The position numbers and the translations under genes were made by a program. The notes beneath the pieces were generated by a model. That model searched no databases, was not told where the DNA came from, and saw nothing but the letters and a program-made list of their open reading frames with translations. A stretch of DNA of 64,000 nucleotides, taken from positions 62,001 to 126,000 of the forward strand of contig CAKJVC010000157.1 of the NCBI GenBank assembly GCA_918026815.1, written 5' to 3'. The stretch comes from Chalara sp. BL73. Lineage: Eukaryota; Ascomycota; Leotiomycetes; Helotiales. This document shows positions 12,136-22,195 of the stretch, piece after piece. Positions within the stretch are counted from its first letter, which is position 1. Each line of letters starts with the position of its first letter.

Positions 12136-13617
12136 GACTGCTTTGGTTGAGGGTTGTAATCTTCATGGGGATCTTGTTTGCTACAAAATCACCCTAGAAT
12201 TATGAGTTATGGTTTTTGGAGGCTGCAGTCTGATGCTGTTGAGGCAGACTGCAAAATGACTTGAGTGAAGTTCAATAGAGGGTCGCGTACCAAAAAACAC
12301 AACCCCCCTGGAACGCGAGAATCACGAAACCACTTTAACATTTGCTTGGACCTGCCTGTCCATTCAATCACGTGATTTAAAATAACGACAGTGACAACGA
12401 CCCTTTCCAAAAAGCTGGCAATAATATCTTTAAGTCTTCTATCTTCAAGATGTTTAAACTAGCCACAATCTGTATCTCCTGTGAAATTTGTGAGGTCGCT
12501 GGAATATCTTAATCTGCTAATACATTTGATTAAGTATTCATGATGGTCAAGATGATACTTTAATGAATGTCCGGCATATGTAATACTCGAGTTCAAGATG
12601 CTGAAGTTCAGGCTGCTGTAATACGGAAAACAGATTTTAATGTTAAAGTAACTGCGATGTATCAAAAACTATCCTCCTAGGCTATTTTGTTTCTGGTTTC
12701 AAGCGGGCTCCAATTGCCCATGGTTACTAGCGACATGTTATAAGGAAAGTATCTTCTCACAGCCTGGAAGATTGGGTATATAGTAGTTCTCGGGGGTTTC
12801 GTCTCAAAATTTGTCTGTCTATGATGACTAAAGGATTAAAGACAATATGATCGTAAGCTAACTGCACAGAGTGAACTCCAACTCTATCTGAGCTTCAGTG
12901 TGCAAACATTCAGAAATATTACGCGAATCACTACTAATACATAATTACTTATTGCTTTCACTATTCAGAGTTTGCCTCCTAGCCTTTGGTGTAATGTGCT
13001 TTCGAGCCATTGCAATTTCAATATCAAGCAATCGAGAAACATCTCCAATGCTAAATTTTGCTACCTCCCTGCGAAAAATTAGCTGGTTTAAGTGGGAATA
13101 TGGTATAACAAATCCACCCGAAATGAATATGCTGGCTTTTATATTTACTGATCTGTCTAACTTTTTTTTATAACCCTTGAGATTGAGACCCAATTGTTAC
13201 CAAAATAAGTTGCTCATCATGTTGTGATTTATAAGCATTTACAATGATAGTGTTTACTTGAACATCGGCTCAATCACTAGCGAAAAGAATATTATGAACA
13301 CTGCTTGCTGTCAATGCCTAAACATAAATCTACCGCTAATTATCATCGATGGAATGTCAGGCCTCAGCAAATGTTGAGGGACATAAAGCGATAGCCGAAT
13401 TTGGTATAGGGTTCATGTGTATCACAGGAGCTTCGGAATTGAAGAGAAGTTGTGAAGCAATACCATTCAACAGGTGAGTTTTCCTCTAAAATACAAACTC
13501 TTTTTGAATTCCCTTCCGAGTCCAATATTTTGGTATATGACGCCACAGACCTTAAAATACCCTTCGTATCAATATTCCTGACCATGACTCCTTGCGTATC
13601 TAACAAACAGGACCTGT
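12136..13617. other. Rif1 promoter and gene-free AT-rich stretch
   Basis: A CACGTG palindrome lies at 12369-12374, about 235 bp upstream of the Rif1 ATG. The rest (12450-13600) is AT-rich, with short ORFs on both strands that overlap each other and resemble nothing I know. I do not call a gene here. Confidence 0.45.
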
Positions 13618-15327
13618 TTAATATACAGGCTTTTCGCTAACGGCGGAAATAAAATTCTGGTACTGCTCACCCTCGGTAAGAACTTTTGGACCCGGCCTCA
13701 TCTGAGGTGGAGGAGGTGTAGGATTATTAGTCGTGGCCCAGAGCACCTGGTTATCTGCTTGATCGTGCTTCTCTACTTCTCCTTCTTTCTCGGCTTCTGG
13801 CTCAGCATCCTTAGGTAGTCGCATAGCAAGTAACACATATTCCGCCCTCGTCATGTTATCCATGATATCATCCATATATCTGCGAACTTCTTCTTGAGGA
13901 GCGACGACTTTTTGTAATGCTTCCAATTGCCGACCTTGATGAGCGTATAATCGTATTGTGATTGGCTGATAATAATCAAGTGTAGGATCGTAGCTCGGTG
14001 AGTCGCTACTACTGCCCTTCCGTACAATAAGAAATGAAGCTATGACTTGGCCCTGTGGGAGGTATTCCAATATACTGAACTTCGGGAACAGAAAGCGATC
14101 GCCTGATCCGCCTGTAAATTCGAACACAACTCCTGATATGTCTGGCTTTGTAGGCGGCAATGGCCCCTTCGACCGTAGTGCCTGTGGCTGTGGAGGAGTT
14201 TGATAAGGGGATACTTTCGGGGATGCTTTCGCAATTGCCGCTGAACTCGGTGCTGCATTAGAAACTAGCTGCGGATTCGCTCCAGGACCTGCTATTGACG
14301 ATTGTACTGGCTGGGTCTTTGGCGTTGCAGGTTGACTCGCGGCTTGTCTTGCTTTTTGAAGACGAGTCAACTCGTCGATGTGTGTCTGAAATTTCTTTAA
14401 TTCATCTGAGGACGCTTCCCCATTGGCCACTATTCTCATAAGTGCTTTCAAGCTCGGATCTGTTGCGGCTCTTTCGGCGAGCATTTGTATCACAGGATCG
14501 GTGCTTTTGGTGACTGGGGCTGGAGGTGGACCATTTGTGGGTGGAGGCTGTGGTAACGAATTGTTAGGAGCCGCATGTCCATTCACTGCCTTTGCTTCTA
14601 TAGGTTGAGGAGATATAGTATTGCTTGGTGCTTCATGTGGTTTTTCGTTGTGCTTCGTGGGAATATGGTTATTTGGAGTAGGCTGTTGATTTGTTTGAAG
14701 TGGTACAACGGGCTTACTTTGTATTGGTGGTGCTGGAGGAGGCATCATTCCGCCCGGTGGTCCGTACTGTATAATCGGTCGATACATAGGTTGTTGAGAA
14801 ATTGGTGGCGCATTAGATTTTGAAGTCGTATCTTTTATAGCGTACATCGAAGCTTCGAAGATGTGCGGTTCAACAGTTATGGTGCAAGTTCCAAGCTTTG
14901 TCATGGACTCCTTTGGTGGATTATTTGCCAGCTCAGGTGTCTCTTTCTTCTTTTTCGCAGTGACTTTCGTCCAGTATCTTTCGAATATACCCTCGCTGAT
15001 CCATTTCGCTCGCGATCTCTGTAATGAATCTGCCAGAACTCCACTGTAACAAAGCCACAGTTAGATTGATGCCTTCAAGATAGGAAAGTAGATTGAAGAG
15101 CTTTAAACCACGTACCTTTCTGAGACTGTCTGGAATTCATTGGCAGGGAGGTTTTCTGGTTGAGCTTCTCTAAGTGTAGGCAGTGGTTTCCCAGGTGCGA
15201 TGCTTTTTGGCAGAGGCTCCTCCAAGGGAGGAGGCGTAGGTTGTGTGAGAGGTTCAGGCGTACGTTTCTTACTTGGAGGCTCACCACGCAATGAACGAGC
15301 TGGCTGTTGTTTTCTTTTCCTCTCCAT
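13618..15327 (-). CDS. SWC3: SWR1-complex subunit Swc3
   Basis: Exon 1 is 15116-15327 and exon 2 is 13618-15043 (intron GTACGT...ACAG, phase 2), giving 545 aa. The start MERKRKQQPARSLRGEPPSK leads into the SWC3 domain: LPANEFQTVSE, then GVLADSLQRSRAKWISEGIF immediately after the splice, then FERYWTK and the KLGTCTITVEPHIFEA strand. The middle is Pro/Gln-rich and disordered. A second conserved block follows (KPDISGVVFEFTGGSGDRFL, PKFSILEYLP, ITIRLYAHQGR). Swc3 is a structural subunit of the nucleosome remodeller that exchanges H2A for H2A.Z. It is divergent from the hydrolase gene at 15765 across a 437-bp shared promoter containing CACGTG at 15643-15648. Confidence 0.88.
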
Positions 15328-15764
15328 TATGGTGTGAATTACTTGTAAATTTGGACAGGCTGGATTTGGCGTCAAGGTCGTGTTAAGAAATCGCGTCTGA
15401 CTAGAGAATATGAAAATCCACAAGATGGAACATGAGCTTTGCACAGCCGCCAAGTTTTGTCACAACCACAAAAATTTCAGGTACCTCCCGAAGCTTCATC
15501 TGTTATCGTCCGAAGCTAACCACGTAGGGGACGCAAAATAAATTTAAGAGAAGCTTAAATGTTGTAAACTTGTGCTCGGTCAGGTTTGCGAGACAAAGGG
15601 GGCAGATTGATGGCACGATCAAGCTCTCTAGGTTGTGCCTAACACGTGAGTCAACTCCGGACACGGCCTCAGATTTGTTTGATACTGTACTTGTGCCTTT
15701 ATATAACACTTTTCAGATACTCGAAATTGCTTTTTAAATACTAGATCGTTTCTTTTTCAGAAGA
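15328..15764. promoter_or_regulatory. divergent promoter, SWC3 / ABHD12-like hydrolase
   Basis: A 437-bp head-to-head intergenic region. It contains an E-box-type palindrome CACGTG at 15643-15648, about 117 bp from the hydrolase ATG, and a TATATAA near 15700. Regulation by a Cbf1/USF-like bHLH factor is possible but only inferred. Confidence 0.4.
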
Positions 15765-17264
15765 ATGGCTTGGTGGAGTTCGATTCTTGCGAAAGTCTAC
15801 CGTAGTCTCGCCCTCGTAGTCCTTGTCTACATTACTGCCTTGATCGCTCTTACACAATCTGCATGGCTACAACGGCAGTAAGTATTCCTATCTAAGACAG
15901 TTTCACTTATAACTGTATTATAGTGCTTTGTACACTCATGCGATTCAAGTGCCTACATGGTGGGCTGATACCAACAATCCGGAACAGTTTGGGTTTGCCA
16001 GTCAGCCTATTAAACCAACAATCCTGCCTAGCAAGTGCTGATTGAACTTCAGAGAACCAGATAACTCCTTTCAAATTTACCACCCCTGATCATGAAGACA
16101 TCTATGCCTGGCATGTGCTGCCTTTAGCCGTTTATGTAAAGCATGAGTCCGAATTGTTGCAAGAACCTTCGGGCTTTGTTAAGGATATCACAGAGCGGAA
16201 AGCATTCAAAATACTCAGGGACGATCCTTCTTCGCAACTTATAATCAAATGTAAGGATAATCAGCGCCGATTCATTGTGATGAAGCAAGCTCACGTGGGG
16301 TAGTTCATGGTGTATGACGCTCCTTTATAGCCTATGAATGTTGTTGATTGTGTGCACAGACGGCTGGTAGTGTTGCTCAAGGCTGGAGGACAGATGCATA
16401 TCGTGCTCTATCTGGGCTCTCTAACAACCACGTCCTTGCTATTGATTATCGAGGCTATGGACGTTCGACAGGGAATCCTTCGGAGGATGGCGTTATTATT
16501 GATGGGATTGCCGCTGTAAGAGAATGGCTTTCTTAGATAAATTTATTGAGTCAAGATAGCTGACTAACGGTTACAACAAAGGTTGACTGGGCAATAAAAA
16601 TTGCAAAGGTCCCACCGAATCGCATAGTTATACTCGGCCACAGTCTTGGTACTGCAGTTGCTGCAGCTGTTGCTGAGCGTTTCGCAATGCAAGGAGTTGA
16701 GTTTGCGGGCATTGTCTTGGTATCAGGCTTCACTGATGTGACGAAGCTACTTACGACGTATTCCATTGGAGGGATTGTACCAGTGCTTTCTCCCTTGAGA
16801 GTGTATCCTGCCCTCCAAAGGCAACTTTCAACCCATTTGATTGATAAGTGGCCATCAGCAGAACGGATTGCAAACTTTGTTCGAATCAGCAAAAGAGTTA
16901 GGTTGTTTTTCATCCATGCTAAAGACGATTTCGAGATCCCATTCTCTCACTCACAAAGCTTGTTTATAACTGCAGCAAATGCGACCACAGAGAGAGGCAT
17001 GGCGTCGGACCTTCTTGCTAAAATGAAGGCAAGATCTACCATTGATCTGGGGAATGGAGCAACCATCAGCACGTGGAAAGGCGGTGATAACAAAGTTATC
17101 AGAGAAGAATTATTAGCATATGGTCGTGAGTATAGCCAAGTCTGCGGCCAGTCCACGCAACTAAACCTCATATAGACCACAGCAGGCTTTTGACTTATGC
17201 TCCGACAGTACTAGCTGTGAATAAAGCTTTCGAACCCGATGAAGGAAGGATGTTGCCGCCTTGA
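15765..17264 (+). CDS. ABHD12-type serine hydrolase / monoacylglycerol-lyso-lipid lipase (7 exons)
   Basis: Exons: 15765-15877, 15924-16000, 16053-16250, 16304-16311, 16360-16515, 16582-17125, 17176-17264. They sum to 394 aa in one frame. Exon 4 is only 8 bp (TTCATGGT); with it the oxyanion-site motif reads KFHGTAGSVAQGW, as the family expects (FHGNAGxVAQGWR). Without it the frame breaks. A single N-terminal membrane helix (residues ~14-35) precedes a luminal/extracellular alpha/beta hydrolase: FGFAKNQITPF, DYRGYGRSTG, nucleophile elbow GHSLG, acid in HAKDDFEIP, and catalytic His in the GHHSRLLTY motif at the end. ABHD12-family enzymes cleave lyso-phospholipids and monoacylglycerols at the ER or vacuole. 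All introns are 46-66 bp with GT/AG ends. The product assignment is firm; the substrate is inferred. Confidence 0.88.
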
Positions 17265-17617
17265 TATGGTCCTCTTAGATGTTCAGGAGAATTGGAAATA
17301 ACTAGACAGATCGAAGCATACATAGATCTTTTGCTATCAATCTTCCTATATTCTTATCAACATTTGTCAAGGCGCTATCTTCTATATGTAGCTCCAATAT
17401 TCTTGGGAACATTGTTGTGAGACGTGATCCACCATTTCCCTGACTGATGATTCAAATCTAGACGTTTACACTGGTCTCAATTCACATACCCGGGGTAGGC
17501 ACTCAAGGCGCACGTGATTGATTCAAGACTGCGGGGCTGCCAGACTTCAACCCCGCCATCCTGCTAACACAAACTTACCGACTTTCTACCACGGTTGTGC
17601 GTCTCTCTGCAAAAGAT
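17265..17617. promoter_or_regulatory. NMT promoter
   Basis: A 353-bp gap between two plus-strand genes. CACGTG lies at 17511-17516, about 100 bp upstream of the NMT ATG. No other feature seen. Confidence 0.35.
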
Positions 17618-19409
17618 ATGAACATGGCGGAAGAATCGAAGCTTGATAACCCTGTATCAACAAATACGGCCGCGGAGGAGATCCTAGAAGAATCTAAAAA
17701 CACACAAGGCCAAGCAGAAGTCGAGTCAGAGAATGAAGATGAGGAAGAAGATGCCCCATCAGGAAGCACACCAGCTGCAGGAGCTGCCGCAAAGAAGAAG
17801 AAGTCCAAGAGAAAGCGCATAAAATCGGCTCTGAAAGGAGGGTCCGGAGGCGAATCTTCCTCTGGAGAAACGAAATCAATCGGATCAATCAGTAATGAAA
17901 ATGCCATGGAGCTGTTGAAAGCAAACCCGGCGCTGGCACAACAATTAGGAGTGGAGAATAAGTCCGAAAAGGAGATTCTAGCAACCATGAAGAAACTTAG
18001 TCTTGCAGATATCATGACAGGGCTAGCTATGAGTGGCAAGAATGCTAAGGATATGGGTGCGTACAAGTTCTGGGGAACACAACCAGTGAAGAAGTTTGGA
18101 GACCAGGAAACCATTGAAGAAGGCCCTTTCAAAATCATAGACCCTGATAAAGTTCCCAAAGAACCAGGACCTCTAATTGACGGCTTCGAGTGGGTGACGA
18201 TGGACATGACTAGCGATGAAGAGACCAAGGAAGTTTATGAGTTACTGAATGGTCATTATGTCGAGGACAATGAGGCTATGTTCAGATTCAACTATTCCGA
18301 AGCGTTTCTGAGATGGTAGGGTTTCGAAACCCCCAATTAAATACATCTTGCTGATGATTTAGGGCTCTTCTAGCACCAGGTTGGACTAAAGAATGGCACG
18401 TTGGGGTACGAGCTACAGCTTCTCAAAAGCTTGTTGCATTCATCTCCGCCGTACCAGTTGAGTTGAGAGTTCGACAGAGAGTTCTACATGCCTCGGAAGT
18501 GAATTTTCTGTGTATACACAAGAAGCTTCGAGCAAAACGGTTGACACCCGTCCTAATCAAAGAAGTGACTCGGAGGTGTTATCTCAAAGGAACGTGGCAA
18601 GCTATATATACTGCTGGTGTAGTGTTGCCCACACCCATTAGTACTTGCAGATATTACCATCGATCAATAGACTGGGAAAAGCTCCATGAAGTTGGCTTTA
18701 GTCCGTTGCCACCCGGAAGTAAGCCCTCCTACCAGATTGCTAGGTATAAGCTTCCAGACCGGACATCAACGAAAGGACTTCGAGCCATGGAAGCGAAAGA
18801 CCTCGATGCTGTTACCGACTTGTTAAAACGATATCTGTCTAGGTTTGACATGGCACCAGTTTACAACAAAGATGAGATCGATCATTTGATGCTACACAAG
18901 AAGAACCAAGGCGAGCAGGTCATATGGTCTTATGTTGTTGAGGTAGGCATATTATATTCCAGAATGAACGAGACTGAGAAAAACAGGACCCATCTACTCA
19001 CACAATCACCGACTTCTTCTCATTCTATTGCATCGAATCCACTGTTATGAAAGCTAGTCGATACCCCACGATACGCGCTGCATATCTCTTTTACTATGCA
19101 ACGGAGACTGCCTTTTCAACTCTATCGTCTTCCGGCACATCGGTGGCCAAAGCTGCAGACCTTCGGACACGTCTTAACGTACTCGTAAATGACGCCCTAA
19201 TCCTTGCTAAGAAGGCGAAATTCGACGTTTTTAACGCCCTTACCTTGCTTGATAACAATCACTTCTTAGAGGAGCAAAAGTTCGGGGGAGGAGATGGCCA
19301 ACTACACTTTTATCTCTACAACTACAACGCTAACCCAATTGCTGGAGGTGTCGACGAGAGAAATCGAATTGATGAGCGGGGGAGCGGCATTGGCGTTGTC
19401 ATGTTATAG
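17618..19409 (+). CDS. NMT1: glycylpeptide N-tetradecanoyltransferase (N-myristoyltransferase)
   Basis: Exons 17618-18315, 18363-18942 and 18987-19409 give 566 aa. An acidic then Lys-rich N-terminal extension ([11 protein letters not shown], ribosome-binding type) precedes the catalytic fold: [33 protein letters not shown], the acyl-CoA binding [16 protein letters not shown], and the peptide-binding C-terminal half with [12 protein letters not shown] and LYNYNANP. It ends GVVML, the usual C-terminus whose carboxylate serves as catalytic base. The enzyme transfers myristate from myristoyl-CoA to N-terminal Gly of client proteins. Start: the first ATG (17618); an ATG two codons later has a better context. 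A likely client, RTC5 (MGQGQS start), lies in this window at 35.9 kb. The hydrolase at 19557 converges on it. Confidence 0.95.
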
Positions 19410-19556
19410 GAAATCTATTCTCATATGAGTATAGATTCACAACAATAAGAGCACACAAAACATGCACGATTGATGGCACAATACTTTGTTCTGACAGACA
19501 ACCTGAGATTACGTCTATATCCTCCTATAACTTCATAACTCCTGAACCTGTCCACT

Positions 19557-21129
19557 CTAGAGACTAAGTTTACTCACTTTCTCAATCTGCTTCTCGATCA
19601 TCTCGTTATGCCATCTCCATTCCTCAAGCATGAATACATGTCCCGTCCCTTCCCGAATGACGCCTACCCCTGGCTTCAGCAATTCGATTAGTTTCCGTCC
19701 ATGATATACTGTGATCATGTTGTCACGAGTTCTGCAATTAGATATAATTAGCTTGCACTTCACACTGCTACCATCGGATTCTAGACCTAGAGACGAGGTT
19801 CGAATATGGTATATCTCAAAATGCAAGCCGCCCCTGAGTCATGCAGCTCAAACCTTTCTTCTTGAAGGACACTACTGACTTACCCATGTAGCACCATAAT
19901 CCGTTCACGACCAACCCTATCGCCAAGCTCCTGCAGCCTCGATGGAGACATGTAATGCCATCCCGCAGCGATAGCCTGCAGCATGAATCCCTTCCGGCCA
20001 AATTTATCCGGGTCCATACGTTTAGTCAGCTCTTGCGCTGCCCATCGCGTGAAATTCGTTTCGAATTTTGGGTACGTGCCGCTTTCGGGGAATATCACGC
20101 CTGGAGTTCCGGGTTTCGGTACTTCGGCGTCGTCTGGGAGAGCGAGCCATTTATCTGAGAACACTTTTTGGAGGATGTAGTTAGCGTGGTTTGAAACGGG
20201 AAACGGGAAATCAGCCTACTGGAGTGGGCAGTGTCCGTGACAGCTCGGTCCAAAGATTTTGGAATGAACATGTTGATTCTGTTTCGTAGATTTTCGATGA
20301 AACCGATAGTGTTCTCTATTTGAGCACAGGTGGAGAACAGGTTTAGCGTGGCGATGCGATTTGGTATCAAGTAGGCCAGTTCTTGAGCAATCATGCCGCC
20401 CATACTAACACCTGTGATGTGGAGCTGGCGTTCTTCCGTCCATCCCAGATGATCGATGAGTTCAATCCAGTCTTTGGCCATTTCACTTGTAGAGTATCGT
20501 AGCAATGGCTTGTCGGACCCCCCAGTGCCTACGATACGTGAGCACATATGCTTTGCTCAAGATACAGAACACACACCTCGATTATCAGCAATGAGAGATG
20601 CGTACTTTTCGCCTTGTTCATGTCCATAGATCAAAGTTTGCCGCTGCCAGTTTGACTTAAAACACATGTTAGGCTATGATATAAGCATATTTGCATTTTA
20701 GTACTTGCCTTGATACCACCTAGTCCCATTATCCACTGTCACAATTAGCAAAGTATTCAATGTGAGACAATTTCTACCCTGTCCATAACGGAAACTAAAT
20801 TGAGAGCACAATGAGAGCGAATCTGATCCTTAGATGTCACGTGCTTTGAGCAGCCGTTTCAAAACCAGCTGTGCAACAAATTGAAATATCCCCTAACATA
20901 CAATAAGCTTGATGTCTCCCTTCCCATGAACTTCCCATTCGATATTGAGCGGGCCTCCTCTGTTAGCAGCAACAGGAAGAAGTCCTTTTCGTGTCGGCTC
21001 CAGGTTCCATAGAGTGTATGGATGGGCTGGGTGAGCCAGCACCTCAGCGACAGTTGGTCTAGCTTCCCTGTACTCAATTTAGCTATAAGACCTTCTAGCG
21101 AGGCGCTTCCGCATTCTTACATATCCCAT
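19557..21129 (-). CDS. alpha/beta hydrolase, 5' end unresolved
   Basis: Body exons: 20902-21072 or 20902-21078 (depending on the start model), 20709-20735, 20577-20655, 20220-20528, 19884-20163, 19557-19731; one frame throughout, about 350 aa. Landmarks: YREARPTVAEVLAHPAHPYT, IMGLGGIKSNWQRQT (oxyanion side), ADNRGTGGSDKP, nucleophile elbow GVSMGGM, then MVLHGTRDNMI (acid) and EGTGHVFMLE (His). This is a fungal alpha/beta hydrolase of unknown substrate. Exon 20709-20735 is 27 bp and is followed by a GC-AG intron (AAG|GCAAGT). The start is unclear: the frame upstream of residue IEYREARP has TAA at 21079-21081. Either a 9-bp first exon (ATGGGATAT, 21121-21129) is spliced to 21072 through a 48-bp intron ending GAG, or the gene carries a nonsense codon after an ATG at 21114. 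The intron before exon 20709 holds CACGTG at 20839. Confidence 0.7.
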
Positions 21130-22195
21130 AAAAGTGACTAAATTCTGATCAGTTATTATTATGATGATGGTGAAGAAGAATGGATAAAGAGGGATGCTCA
21201 AACTTCGAAGAAGCCTCGGCAAGGTGTGGCCCGTGCCAAACGACAAAGCCTTGCTTGGGACGACAATCCCTTTGACGCTCCTAAACAAAGTTGTGTTGTT
21301 TATGAAGGTACTTAGTATGCTTGTCGTTCCTTATGTGGCTCTGGGCCTTTGAAACGGATCGAAGTAAAACCTCTGATGTTTTTCACTGAGATTTAACGCC
21401 ACAATTTGCGTCCGAATCCATTTCAGTTTTTATCCTATCAGCATCACTCATCACGTTCTGTTGAAAAGAAGTACGGTTCCTAGCGAATATGATCCTTTCT
21501 AGATTTTGGCAAAGCCTGGCTATGGAGGCTTCTTTCAAGTGCGAAAAGAGGTGATTTATTTGACCTCATTAGTCTGCCCTAGGGTATTTGCTCCGGCTCT
21601 CAGTCGCTACCGCCCGATCTCATCTCGGTATAGAACGCTTCGCAATTGCGATGCATCTTCTTAGCTTTTTGTCAATTTGGATATATCTCAAGTGAGGCTG
21701 TTATATTGCTGCTTTGTATTGCTTATACAATTTCCCAAGTGATCTCAAGGCAAGCTACAAAGGTCTGCGTCAAATGGCAGGATATTTGGTACAAGTATCT
21801 ATCCTACACTGCAAACACAATCTTTACAGGAGTAAATCTCGAAATTGAGCCTGCTCTTTATATAGTCTGCGGTAGATGTGAGGTTGTCGTGATGGAGTTT
21901 TTCTGGTTAAACGCGCACTTAAAAGCACAGAAAGTTTTGAATGACCAAGATTCAAGCCTATGATCATAAGGGCATGCTCGATATTATTTCAATATCCTGG
22001 CTTTATTGAGATGTTATAGTTGAACTATATGTGCGCCTATTGTCGATCTATGACTGATGTATGCCCAGGCGTGCTGGCCACAAAGTCTGTCGGGTGAATG
22101 TTCACCGAGCAGCTCCAGTCCTTACAAAAGACCGCTTTCAACCCCGCAAGCACAATGATTCGACAAAATATATTTCTAACATTTATATCGTGAAA
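21130..22195. other. gene-free stretch, promoter of the rhamnosidase gene
   Basis: Between two divergent genes. A short plus-strand ORF (21646-21963) is AT-rich and resembles no family. No repeats or RNA genes are seen. Confidence 0.4.

Noticed and set aside
16021..16052. GC-AG intron starting at GCAAGT (16031) in the ABHD12-type gene
   Set aside because: It would be only 22 bp; the GT donor at 16001 gives a 52-bp intron and the expected GFAKNQ motif.
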